Assembly: GCF_029210495.1 (NCBI RefSeq)
Contig: NZ_JARGDK010000001.1
Location: 393,932 to 457,931, forward strand
Direction of reading: 5' to 3'
From: Pseudothioclava nitratireducens
GTDB lineage: Bacteria; Pseudomonadota; Alphaproteobacteria; Rhodobacterales; Rhodobacteraceae
Length of the DNA stretch: 64,000 nucleotides
Positions 17,994-26,773 of this stretch are shown here, piece by piece. Each line of letters opens with the position of its first letter. Position 1 is the stretch's first letter. The notes beneath the pieces were generated by a model. That model saw only the letters and a program-made list of their open reading frames with translations. It was not told where the DNA came from and did not search any database. A program made the position numbers and the translations under genes.

Positions 17994-18902
17994 ATGGCCA
18001 GTTGCTGGGGTCTCCCCGAGCTCCTGTGTGAGTTTCCGTCCCTCTCGAACGGCACGCTGCGCGGCATGCGCAAGAGCATCGACACCGGGTTCCGCGATCT
18101 CGTGCGCACCTATTCGGACGCGATCGACGCGGCCACCGCACCGCTTCAAATCTTTCTCAACACCCTTGAAGACATCTTCACCGAAGCCCCTTGGGTCGTG
18201 ATCCTCCTCCTCCTGCTCGCTATCGTCTGGGCCGGGTCGCGCAAATGGCAGACCATGGTCGGCACGACCATCGCGATGGGGCTGATCGGGGTTTTCGGGC
18301 TTTGGGAGGACACGATGATCACGCTGGCCATGGTGACGGTGGCCACCTTGGTCGCCATCCTGATCGGGTTGCCATTGGGTATCCTGATGGCCCGCTCGGA
18401 CCGGTTTCAGGCCTTCCTCACGCCGGTTCTCGACGTCATGCAGACCTTGCCCTCCTTCGTCTATCTGATCCCGGTCGTGGTGATCTTCGGCATCGGTAAG
18501 GTGCCGGGACTGATCGCCGTGGTGATCTATGCCGTGCCGCCGATGATCCGGCTGACGAACCTTGGCATTCGTCTCGTGGACCGCGAGGTGATCGAAGCGG
18601 CCGACGCGTTCGGCGCCAACCCGCGGCAGAAGCTCTGGGGCGTGCAGCTTCCGCTCTCGCTTCCGACGATCATGACCGGGGTCAACCAGACCATCATGAT
18701 GTCGCTTTCGATGGTCGTCGTGGCCTCGATGGTTGGCGTGGGCGGCCTTGGCAAGAACGTGCTTCAGGCCATCACCAACCAGTATTTCACCGTGGGCTTC
18801 CTGAACGGCTTTGCACTGGTGGCCATCGCCATCATCTTCGACCGCACGTCGCAGGCCTTCGGTAAACGGCTGCAAAAGCATCAGGGGGTCGGCCATGACT
18901 GA
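17994..18902 (+). CDS. proW: Glycine betaine/proline ABC transporter permease
   Basis: A 302-residue inner-membrane permease. A roughly 60-residue cytoplasmic N-terminus precedes six or so membrane helices. The ABC-coupling EAA-type loop is visible as EAADAFGANPRQKLWGVQLP at about residues 200-219. ATG 17994 has GGAGGA six bases upstream. Its last eight bases overlap the start of proV, so the two are translationally coupled. Confidence 0.92.
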   Translation: MASCWGLPELLCEFPSLSNGTLRGMRKSIDTGFRDLVRTYSDAIDAATAPLQIFLNTLEDIFTEAPWVVILLLLLAIVWAGSRKWQTMVGTTIAMGLIGVFGLWEDTMITLAMVTVATLVAILIGLPLGILMARSDRFQAFLTPVLDVMQTLPSFVYLIPVVVIFGIGKVPGLIAVVIYAVPPMIRLTNLGIRLVDREVIEAADAFGANPRQKLWGVQLPLSLPTIMTGVNQTIMMSLSMVVVASMVGVGGLGKNVLQAITNQYFTVGFLNGFALVAIAIIFDRTSQAFGKRLQKHQGVGHD

Positions 18903-19956
18903 GACCACAGACATCGCCCGCTCCGGGATCCAGATCCGCAATCTCTACAAGATCTTCGGACCGCATCCCGAACGCTATATCGACGCCGTCAAGAAGGGCA
19001 TGACCAAGGAAGAGCTGAACGACCGGCACAACCATGTGCTCGGCCTTCAGAACATCTCGCTCGATCTCGAGCCGGGGCAGATCTCGGTTATCATGGGCCT
19101 GTCCGGGTCGGGAAAATCGACCCTGATCCGCCATATCAACGGGCTGATCGCGCCGACCGCTGGCGAGATCCTCTACGAGGGGCAGGACGTCGTCAGTATG
19201 AGCGCAGAGCAATTGCGCGAATTCCGGCGCACCAAGACCGCGATGGTGTTCCAGAAATTCGCTCTGCTGCCACACCGAACCGTTCTGGAAAATACCTGCT
19301 ACGGGCTCGACATCAGGGGTGTGCCACGCACGGAGTCGGAGCCGATTGCGCGCAAATGGATCGACCGGGTGGGGCTGTCGGGCTTCGAGGACAACTATCC
19401 CGCGCAGCTTTCGGGCGGCATGCAGCAACGCGTGGGTCTGGCCCGCGCGCTCGCCAACGACGCCGATATTCTTTTGATGGATGAGGCCTTCTCGGCGCTC
19501 GACCCGCTCATTCGGATGGATATGCAAAAGGTGCTGCTCGACCTTCAGGACGAGTTGCACAAGACCATCATCTTCATCACCCACGACCTCGACGAGGCGC
19601 TGCGTCTGGGCGATTCCATCGCTATCCTGCGTGATGGCGCGCTGGAGCAGGTGGGCTCGGGGCAGGATATCGTGCTGCGGCCCGCGAACGACTACATCGC
19701 GGAATTCGTGCGCGAGGTGAACCGGGGCCGCGTGATCCATGCGGACCGTCTGGCACGCCCGATGGCGGAAGGTGAAACCCCGCCCGAACTCCGCGTCGAG
19801 GGCCGTAAAGTGCTGGAACTCGTCGCGCGGGAAATGACCGCCGCCGGGGCGCAAAGCGCGCAGGTTGTGGACCGCAAGGGAACGCCTATCGGGGTGATCG
19901 ACACTGCGGCCATCATGGCAGCGATGGTGACGCCCGCCACGGTCAGCAGCAGCTAA
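18895..19956 (+). CDS. proV: Glycine betaine/proline ABC transporter ATPase
   Basis: A 353-residue ATPase subunit. Walker A is GLSGSGKST, the ABC signature is LSGGMQQRVGLARAL, and Walker B is ILLMDEAFSALDP. The family-specific N-terminal extension (LYKIFG, HNHVLGLQNISLDL) is present. The C-terminal about 80 residues form only a partial CBS-like region, shorter than in ProV proteins with two full CBS repeats, so ionic-strength gating by CBS may be reduced. The start lies within the end of proW. A terminator follows at once. Confidence 0.93.
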   Translation: MTETTDIARSGIQIRNLYKIFGPHPERYIDAVKKGMTKEELNDRHNHVLGLQNISLDLEPGQISVIMGLSGSGKSTLIRHINGLIAPTAGEILYEGQDVVSMSAEQLREFRRTKTAMVFQKFALLPHRTVLENTCYGLDIRGVPRTESEPIARKWIDRVGLSGFEDNYPAQLSGGMQQRVGLARALANDADILLMDEAFSALDPLIRMDMQKVLLDLQDELHKTIIFITHDLDEALRLGDSIAILRDGALEQVGSGQDIVLRPANDYIAEFVREVNRGRVIHADRLARPMAEGETPPELRVEGRKVLELVAREMTAAGAQSAQVVDRKGTPIGVIDTAAIMAAMVTPATVSSS

Positions 19957-19961
19957 AACGC

Positions 19962-19990
19962 AAAACGCCGGGCCTTTCGCCCGGCGTTTT
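19962..19990 (+). terminator. Terminator of the proXWV operon
   Basis: AAAACGCCGGGC (19962-19973) pairs with GCCCGGCGTTTT (19979-19990) around a CTTTC loop. A-rich and T-rich flanks make it bidirectional, so it may also end the leftward gene at 20008. Confidence 0.92.
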
Positions 19991-20007
19991 CGCAGCGCCC
20001 CAACCGC

Positions 20008-20316
20008 TCAGGGCAGCGCGGGGCCGCGTTTTTTCAAACGGTTGACATTGTGCGACGCACGTTTGCCAATCGGCTTCATACCTGCCGAAAGCACCTTGTC
20101 AGGCGACTCCCCCCGGATAGCGGCCCGCGTCGCGGCCTGAAATGCCTGCTGCGCGGCGCGCGGCTTCTCTGCGATCATGCGGGTTATCTCTGCCGGCTCG
20201 GTGGCCCAAAAGCCCATCATCCCCGCGACGCGCATTCCGATCACGAATTGTGAGTCGATCCCGATCCGGGTCGCCTCAAACGTCAGCCGCATGGCCGAAA
20301 CAGGGTCGATGAACAT
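20008..20316 (-). CDS. Small conserved Rhodobacteraceae protein
   Basis: A 102-residue protein of a small family that I recognise from Rhodobacteraceae, sometimes labelled antifreeze-like without evidence. It is helix-rich with many Met (MFIDPVSAMRLTFEATRIG, VAGMMGFWATEP) and a basic C-terminus (NVNRLKKRGPALP). GAGGT lies 7 bases before ATG 20316. It has no membrane segment or signal peptide. No function should be inferred. Confidence 0.7.
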   Translation of the reverse strand: MFIDPVSAMRLTFEATRIGIDSQFVIGMRVAGMMGFWATEPAEITRMIAEKPRAAQQAFQAATRAAIRGESPDKVLSAGMKPIGKRASHNVNRLKKRGPALP

Positions 20317-20528
20317 GCACTTACCTCACATCAGAGCAGGGCTTAGCCTGCGGCACACAGGTTACCGTTTCATTATCCGATCATTCTATTGTCAAAAGGT
20401 AGGCGTTTCAGCGCATAGCCGCCCTGCATGCCGCAACGTCATCCGCACAGGCGCACAGCAGGGAGCCCAATTTCCGCACAGGCTTTCGCCTTGCCCTCGC
20501 GATTTGGTGAGCCATTTTAGGGCGGAGA

Positions 20529-20569
20529 TTGACAAGACATCGAATATCTGAACCATTCAGTTCAGATAT
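20529..20569 (+). promoter_or_regulatory. Promoter and perfect palindromic operator for the second RND pair
   Basis: TTGACA (20529-20534) gives a consensus -35 box. Just downstream, ATATCTGAAC (20544-20553) and GTTCAGATAT (20560-20569) form a perfect 10-bp inverted repeat with a six-base spacer, sitting over the expected -10 region about 50 bases before the adaptor ATG. Such a site would allow steric repression. The rest of the 20317-20617 gap shows nothing else I can support. Confidence 0.65.
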
Positions 20570-20617
20570 GTCCGCGCCCGAGTCCATCGGGCGCGCTGAA
20601 TTTTGACCGGAGATCCC

Positions 20618-21742
20618 ATGATCAAGCGCGCCTTTCTTGCCTTCCTTGCCCTTATTCTCGTTGCGGGCGGGATCGTCGGCTTCAACCTGTTCCGCTCCAA
20701 GATGATCGCGGAGTTCTTCGCGGGCATGACTCCGCCGCCCGTCACCGTTTCGGTCAGCGATGTCGCGCTGACCCGGTGGACGCCGGGGCTGGATGCCATC
20801 GGCACGGCGACCGCGGCGCGCGGCGTCGATCTGGCGACCGAGGCCGCCGGCATCGTCCGTGAAATCCGCTTTGCCGCGAACGACCGCGTCGAAGAGGGGC
20901 AGCTTCTGGTGCAGATCGACGACCGAACCGAGCGCGCCGACCTTGCCGCCGCCGAGGCTGCCCTCGCGCTTGCCGAGACCTCGCTGACCCGCGCCCGTGA
21001 ACTGCGCGAGCGCGGTGTCTCTGCGACCACCACCCTCGATCAAGCCGAAGCCGGCGCCGTGGAAGCGCGCTCGACCGTCGCCAAGCTGAAGGCTGTTCTG
21101 GAAACCAAGCAACTGACCGCGCCCTTCGGCGGCACGATCGGGATTCCGCGCATCGAGATCGGTCAGTTTGTGACGGCAGGCACGACCTACGCAACGCTTC
21201 AGGACCGCGAGAACATGCGTGTGGACTTCACCCTGTCAGAACAAGATGCGGGCCTCGTGTCGGTCGGTCAGCCTGTGACCGTGACCTCCGAGGTGGGCGA
21301 TCTGTCGCTCTCGGGTGAGGTGACCGGGATCGAGCCAAAGATCGACCCCAATTCGCGCCTCGTGACGCTTCGCGCCGAGGTCGAGAATGCCGAAGACAAG
21401 CTGACGCCGGGCCAGTTCCTGCGCGTGCGCGTCGATCTGGCCGAGGTGGATGGCGTCATCGCCCTGCCGCAGACCGTGGTCAGCTCGAACCTCTATGGCG
21501 ACTCGGTCTTTGTGATCCGCGAAGAAACGCCCGAAGGGGCGGAGGAGCCGCAACTGATCGCCCGTCAGGTCTTTGTCGAACTGGGCCGCCGTTCCGCCGA
21601 CCTCGTCGAGATCGTCACCGGCCTTGAAGCCGGGGACCGCGTGGTCAATGCCGGACAGAATAAACTCTCGCCCGGCGCGCGTGTGCTGATCGACAATTCG
21701 GTTGCCCCGGTGGCCGCCGAAGCGCCCGCCGCGGCGCAGTAA
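20618..21742 (+). CDS. RND efflux periplasmic adaptor (MFP) subunit
   Basis: A 374-residue membrane-fusion protein of the AcrA type. It has an N-terminal membrane anchor (residues about 4-24), a lipoyl half-motif (GIVREIRFAANDRVEEGQLLVQID), a short coiled-coil hairpin (about residues 105-150), then the matching lipoyl half (APFGGTIGIPRIEIGQFV) and beta-barrel. ATG 20618 follows GGAG. It is 12 bases upstream of its pump gene and lies directly behind a palindromic operator. It is shorter than the adaptor at 5227. Confidence 0.9.
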   Translation: MIKRAFLAFLALILVAGGIVGFNLFRSKMIAEFFAGMTPPPVTVSVSDVALTRWTPGLDAIGTATAARGVDLATEAAGIVREIRFAANDRVEEGQLLVQIDDRTERADLAAAEAALALAETSLTRARELRERGVSATTTLDQAEAGAVEARSTVAKLKAVLETKQLTAPFGGTIGIPRIEIGQFVTAGTTYATLQDRENMRVDFTLSEQDAGLVSVGQPVTVTSEVGDLSLSGEVTGIEPKIDPNSRLVTLRAEVENAEDKLTPGQFLRVRVDLAEVDGVIALPQTVVSSNLYGDSVFVIREETPEGAEEPQLIARQVFVELGRRSADLVEIVTGLEAGDRVVNAGQNKLSPGARVLIDNSVAPVAAEAPAAAQ

Positions 21743-21754
21743 GGGGTCCGCGCG

Positions 21755-24700
21755 ATGCATTTCACTGAACTCTTCATCCGCCGCCCGGTGCTCTCGACCG
21801 TGCTGGGCGCCTTCATGCTCCTCCTCGGGTTCCAGGCCTTCTTCAGCCTGCCCGTGCGCGAATACCCGGAAGTCGAAGAGACCGTGGTGACGATCACCAC
21901 CGTCTATCCGGGCGCGGCGCCGGACCTCATGCAAGGCTTTGTGACTGCCCCGATCGCCGCCGCTGTCGCGACGACCGAGAATATCGACTACGTCACCTCT
22001 CAATCGCGGCCCTCGGCCTCGGTCGTTTCGGTGAACATGAAGCTCGGCGCCGACCCTGATGTTGCGCTGACCGAGGTTCTGGCCAAGGTTCAGCAGGTGC
22101 GCGGCGACCTCCCCGAGGACGCCAACGACCCGATCATCGTCAAGGGCACCGGGATGACCTTCGCGCTGATGTATCTGGCGGCGTTGAACCCGAATATGAC
22201 CGCCGAGCAGCTGACCGAATATCTCGACCGCGTGGTTCGCCCGCGCATGTCGACGATCCCCGGTGTGGCAGAAATCGAGATCATCGGCGCGTCCAATTAC
22301 GCGATGCGGGTGTGGCTTGATCCGCTGAAACTCGCCGCTCGCAATGTGACAGCCTCCGAAGTGCTTGCCTCGATCCGCGCGTCGAACTTCCTGTCGGCCC
22401 CCGGCAAGACCGAGAACGAGTTCATTGCGCAATCGATCACGCTCAAATCGACGCTGCAAACCCCCGAGGCCTTCGGCGCGCTGCCGATCCGGGCGGATGG
22501 GGATGCCGTTGTGCGGCTGCGCGACGTGGCCGAGGTCGAACTCGCCAGCGCCGAAAAAGATGCGATCGTGACCTTCGACGGGCGCCCCGGCACTTTCATC
22601 GGGGTCTATCCGACGCCGGCGGCCAACCCGCTCGACACGGCGGCGGCGGTGATCGCGGACCTGCCCAATATCAACAACACCCTGCCCGAGGGCATGTCGA
22701 TCGAGATGGTCTACGATTCAACCGAAACCATCTCTGCCTCCATTGCCGAGGTGTTCAAGACCATTGCCGAGGCTGTCGCCATCGTGGTGGTCGTGATCCT
22801 GCTGTTCCTTGGCTCGCTGCGTTCCGTCGCAATGCCAATCGTCACGATCCCGCTCTCGCTCGTGGGGGTGCTGGCCGTACTGCTGGCGCTTGGCTATTCG
22901 ATCAACCTGCTCACACTGCTGGCGATGGTTCTGGCCATCGGACTCGTGGTGGATGACGCCATCGTGGTCGTCGAGAACATCCACCGCCATATCGAGGACG
23001 GGATGAAGCCGCTTCCCGCCGCCGTGCAGGGGATGCGCGAGATCACCGGCCCGGTGATTGCAATGACGATCACGCTGGCGGCGGTGCTGGCACCGCTGGG
23101 CTTCACCGGCGGGCTGACCGGCGCGCTGTTCCGGGAGTTTGCCTTCACTCTGGCCGGGTCTGTGATCTTGTCGGGAATCATCGCACTGACCATCACGCCG
23201 ATGATGTCGGCGCGGCTCCTCAAGTCGGGCCACGCCTCTGGCTTCCAGGCATGGGTGGACAAGGCCTCGGACAAGCTTGCGGCGTTCTACGGGCGGCGTG
23301 TGGACGGGTCGCTCTCGATGCGGTGGGTGACGCTCAGCATCGTCGTCGTGCTCGTCGGCGTAACCGGGTTCATGTTCACCCAGACCTCGACCGAGCTTGC
23401 CCCGGACGAGGATCAGGGCGCGCTCTTCGCCTTTTTAAATGGGCCGCGTTATGCGACCACCGATTACACGCAGCTCTACACCGATCAGATCGCCGAAAAG
23501 ACCGCCGATATCGAAGAGATCAAGGTCGATTTCTCGATCGCGGGCTTCGGGGGCGCGGGCAATACCGGGATCTATATCTGGTCGCTCAAGGATTGGGCGG
23601 ACCGCACGCGCTCGCAGGCCGAAATCCAAGCCGACATTCAGGCGCGACTCGATCAGGTCGCGGGGGTGCAAGGCTTCGTCTTCGCGCCGCCGACGCTTCC
23701 CGGCACCGGGGGCGGCCTGCCGATCTCGATGGTGGTGCAGTCGATCCACTCGCCTGACCGGGTGGCCGAGATCACCGACCAGATCAAACTGCGTGCCATG
23801 CAGTCGGGCAAATTCATCATCGTGCAGAACTCGCTCGCCTTCGATGCCCCCGAGGTCCGCGTGACCATCGACCGCGACCGGGCGGCGTCGCTGAACGTGC
23901 CGGTTTCGGATATCGGTGCGACGCTGGGCCTTCTGGTCGGCGGCGGTGCGGTCGCGCAGTTCGACCGGGACTCGAACAGCTACGACATCATCACGCAGGT
24001 GCCGCAAAGCTTCCGCGAGAACCCCGAGCAACTCGGCCAGTATTTCGTGCGCGCCGCCACTGGCGAGATGGTGCCCCTGTCCTCGGTGGTGAATATCGAA
24101 ACCGGTGTCAGCGCCGCCTCCATCGAGCAGTTCAACCAGCTGAACGCATCGACCCTCACCGCACTGCCGCTGCCGGGCGTCTCGACCGGCGATGGCCTCG
24201 CGGAGCTTGTCTCCATCGCGCAAGAGATCATGCCCGAGGGCTTCTTCCTCGACTATTCCGGCCAATCCCGGCTCGAGGTCACCCAAGGCAACACGATCCT
24301 TCTCGCCTTCGGCGCGGCGGTTCTGGTGATCTACCTCGTGCTGGCGGCCCAGTTCGAGAGCTTCCGCGACCCCTTCATCATCATGATGTCGGTGCCGCTG
24401 ACGATCTTCGGCGCTGTGCTTCCGTTGAATATCGGGCTTGGGACGCTGAACATCTACAGTCAGGTGGGCCTGATCACTCTGGTCGGGCTGATCACGAAGC
24501 ACGGCATTCTGATGGTCGAGTTCGCCAACCAGCAGCGCGAGGAACATGCGCTGACCCGGCGCGAAGCCATCGTGAAGGCCGCGACGATCCGCCTGCGTCC
24601 GATCCTTATGACCACCGCCGCAATGGCGCTCGCCGTCGTGCCACTGATCCTCGCCGAGGGCGCAGGCGCTGCCGCGCGTCAGGCGATGGGGCTTGTGATC

Positions 24701-24823
24701 TTCGCGGGTCTCCTGATCGGAACCAGCTTCACGCTCTTCGTGGTGCCGATGTTCTACACCTTCATCTCGCCCTCGGACAAAGCGTGGCGTGCAGCGCGCG
24801 AGAAAAAACTCGCTGCGGGCTGA
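21755..24823 (+). CDS. HAE1-type RND efflux pump permease
   Basis: A 1022-residue inner-membrane multidrug-type exporter of the AcrB/HAE1 class. The start FTELFIRRPVLSTVLG is standard. The proton-relay pair is in GLVVDDAIVVVENIHRHIEDG. The second half contains the GLITKHGILMVEFANQQRE motif, in which a Lys replaces the Asn found in many homologues. It shares an operon with the adaptor upstream and is closed by a terminator. No dedicated outer-membrane factor is encoded here, so TolC at 2015 is a possible partner by inference. Confidence 0.93.
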   Translation: MHFTELFIRRPVLSTVLGAFMLLLGFQAFFSLPVREYPEVEETVVTITTVYPGAAPDLMQGFVTAPIAAAVATTENIDYVTSQSRPSASVVSVNMKLGADPDVALTEVLAKVQQVRGDLPEDANDPIIVKGTGMTFALMYLAALNPNMTAEQLTEYLDRVVRPRMSTIPGVAEIEIIGASNYAMRVWLDPLKLAARNVTASEVLASIRASNFLSAPGKTENEFIAQSITLKSTLQTPEAFGALPIRADGDAVVRLRDVAEVELASAEKDAIVTFDGRPGTFIGVYPTPAANPLDTAAAVIADLPNINNTLPEGMSIEMVYDSTETISASIAEVFKTIAEAVAIVVVVILLFLGSLRSVAMPIVTIPLSLVGVLAVLLALGYSINLLTLLAMVLAIGLVVDDAIVVVENIHRHIEDGMKPLPAAVQGMREITGPVIAMTITLAAVLAPLGFTGGLTGALFREFAFTLAGSVILSGIIALTITPMMSARLLKSGHASGFQAWVDKASDKLAAFYGRRVDGSLSMRWVTLSIVVVLVGVTGFMFTQTSTELAPDEDQGALFAFLNGPRYATTDYTQLYTDQIAEKTADIEEIKVDFSIAGFGGAGNTGIYIWSLKDWADRTRSQAEIQADIQARLDQVAGVQGFVFAPPTLPGTGGGLPISMVVQSIHSPDRVAEITDQIKLRAMQSGKFIIVQNSLAFDAPEVRVTIDRDRAASLNVPVSDIGATLGLLVGGGAVAQFDRDSNSYDIITQVPQSFRENPEQLGQYFVRAATGEMVPLSSVVNIETGVSAASIEQFNQLNASTLTALPLPGVSTGDGLAELVSIAQEIMPEGFFLDYSGQSRLEVTQGNTILLAFGAAVLVIYLVLAAQFESFRDPFIIMMSVPLTIFGAVLPLNIGLGTLNIYSQVGLITLVGLITKHGILMVEFANQQREEHALTRREAIVKAATIRLRPILMTTAAMALAVVPLILAEGAGAAARQAMGLVIFAGLLIGTSFTLFVVPMFYTFISPSDKAWRAAREKKLAAG

Positions 24824-24843
24824 GACATGGTCAAATGCACAAC

Positions 24844-24874
24844 AAAAGGCCCCCGGAAACCGGGGGCCTTTTGC
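24844..24874. terminator. Strong bidirectional terminator
   Basis: AAAAGGCCCCCGG (24844-24856) pairs with CCGGGGGCCTTTT (24860-24872) around an AAA loop. It ends the efflux operon and could also end the convergent GMC gene at 24956. Confidence 0.93.
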
Positions 24875-24955
24875 TTGGAGAAACCTATTCAAAATGCCGA
24901 ACGGATGCCCCGGGTGTAGAGATGGGAGCCTCCGGCCGTCGCTGTGACGAGGGCC

Positions 24956-26551
24956 TCAGCCTTTCGCATCCTCCAGCATCATCCGCGCGCATTTCTCGGC
25001 GATCATCATCGTCGGCGCGTTGGTATTGCCGCTGGTGATCGTCGGCATGACCGAGGCATCGGCGATCCGGAGGCCCCTGAGCGCCCGCAGACGCAGGCGC
25101 GGATCGACGACAGAGCCCTCATCCGCCCCCATCCGGCAGGTGCCGACGGGGTGAAAGATGGTCGTGCCGATATTGCCCGCAGCCCGCACGAGGTCTTCCT
25201 CGGTCTGATAGCTCGGGCCGGGGAGGTGTTCTTCGGGCGAATAGCGGGCGAAGGCGGGCTGACGCACGATTTCGCGGGTGAGTCGCAGCGACTGCGCCGC
25301 GACACGCCGGTCGCCCTCGGTGCTGAGGTAATTCGGCGCGATGGCGGGCGCATCCCGGAAGCTGTTCGATTTGATATGGATCGAGCCGCGGCTTTCCGGG
25401 CGCAGGTTACACACGCTCGCGGTCATGCCCGGGAACGGGTGGACCGGGTCGCCGAACTTGTCGAGGCTCACCGGCTGCACATGGTATTCCAGATCGGCGC
25501 TTTCCTTTTCGGGGAAGGAGCGCGTGAATATCCCCGCCTGGCTCGGCGCCATCGCCATCGGCCCTGAGCGTTTGAGCGCGTATTCCAGCCCGATCATCGC
25601 CTGACCGAACCAGCTCGACGCCATGGTGTTAAGGCTTTTGACGCCCTTCACCTTGTAGACCAGACGCAGTTGCAGGTGGTCTTGCAGGTTCTCGCCCACG
25701 CCCGCGACCTCGGCCACCGGTGTGATGCCATGAGCGGCGAGCACATCGCCCCGCCCGACCCCCGAGAGTTCGAGGATCTGCACCGACCCCACTGCGCCCG
25801 CCGAGAGAACCGTTTCGCCCGCGCGGACCTCGTAGGGCGCGTTGTCCTGCTGATAGCGCACGCCGACCACGCGACCCTCTTCGATCAGCAGCCGTTCGAC
25901 CTGCGCGCCGGTGACGATGCGAAGGTTCTTGCGGTTCTTGGCGGGGCGCAAGAAGGCCTTGGGCGCGCTCCAGCGCCAGCCCTTTTTCTGGGTCACATGG
26001 AAATAGCCGCCGCCCTCGTTATCGCCGCGATTGAAGTCGTCAGTGCGCGGGATGCCCGCCTGCTCGGCGGCTTCGAGGAAGGAGTCGAGAACGTCCCATC
26101 GCACCCGCGCCTTCTCGACCCGAAGCTCACCGCCCGCGCCATGCTCTGCGCTCTCGCCAAGGAAGAAATCCTCCTGCCGCTTGAAGAACGGCAGCACATC
26201 GTCCCAGCCCCATCCGGTGCAGCCCGCCTGCGCCCACATGTCGTAATCGCGCGCCTGACCGCGCATGTAGATCATGCCGTTGATCGACGAACAGCCCCCC
26301 AAGATGCGCCCGCGCGGATAAAGCAATTGCCGACCGTTCAACCCGGCATCCGGCTCGGTCTTGTAGCCCCAATCGGTGCGCGGGTTGCCGATGCAATAGA
26401 GATAGCCGACCGGGATATGGACCCAATGGTAGTTGTCCTTGCCCCCGGCTTCGAGCAACAGCACCCGATTCCTGGGGTCCTCGGACAGCCGGTTCGCCAT
26501 GACGCAGCCTGCGCTGCCGGCCCCCACGACGATGTAATCGTATTGCTCCAC
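24956..26551 (-). CDS. GMC family oxidoreductase (choline dehydrogenase-like)
   Basis: A 531-residue FAD enzyme. The FAD fold is VVGAGSAGCVMANRLSE at the N-terminus, followed by the GMC signature ILGGCSSINGMIYMRG. The catalytic His/Asn pair lies in FHPVGTCRMG and ITSGNTNAPT near the C-terminus. It starts with GTG 26551, behind GAGGAGGG. The family oxidises primary alcohols such as choline or short aliphatic alcohols. The betaine importer is about 5 kb away, but no betaine aldehyde dehydrogenase is adjacent, so a role in betaine synthesis is only a guess. Confidence 0.88.
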   Translation of the reverse strand: MEQYDYIVVGAGSAGCVMANRLSEDPRNRVLLLEAGGKDNYHWVHIPVGYLYCIGNPRTDWGYKTEPDAGLNGRQLLYPRGRILGGCSSINGMIYMRGQARDYDMWAQAGCTGWGWDDVLPFFKRQEDFFLGESAEHGAGGELRVEKARVRWDVLDSFLEAAEQAGIPRTDDFNRGDNEGGGYFHVTQKKGWRWSAPKAFLRPAKNRKNLRIVTGAQVERLLIEEGRVVGVRYQQDNAPYEVRAGETVLSAGAVGSVQILELSGVGRGDVLAAHGITPVAEVAGVGENLQDHLQLRLVYKVKGVKSLNTMASSWFGQAMIGLEYALKRSGPMAMAPSQAGIFTRSFPEKESADLEYHVQPVSLDKFGDPVHPFPGMTASVCNLRPESRGSIHIKSNSFRDAPAIAPNYLSTEGDRRVAAQSLRLTREIVRQPAFARYSPEEHLPGPSYQTEEDLVRAAGNIGTTIFHPVGTCRMGADEGSVVDPRLRLRALRGLRIADASVMPTITSGNTNAPTMMIAEKCARMMLEDAKG

Positions 26552-26773
26552 AGCCAGCCCTCCTCATCTCGCGCGCGTCGGCACATGCCCCACCCGGCTT
26601 TGATATATCTCTGGTATAACCGCATCCAAGCGCCCTTGGGCACAGACAATTTCGCAAAATGATCTTTGCACCCGCTGACGGGTCGGGTCACACTGGGCGC
26701 GCGTGAGGCTGCGCAGCCCTTGCATCACGCGCTCGGGCAAGGTCTATGGGGAAAAACCACGAGGGATCGGCCT

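Noticed and set aside
24956..26551. Naming the GMC gene betA
   Set aside because: No betaine aldehyde dehydrogenase or betI neighbours are present, and GMC enzymes with other alcohol substrates look alike.
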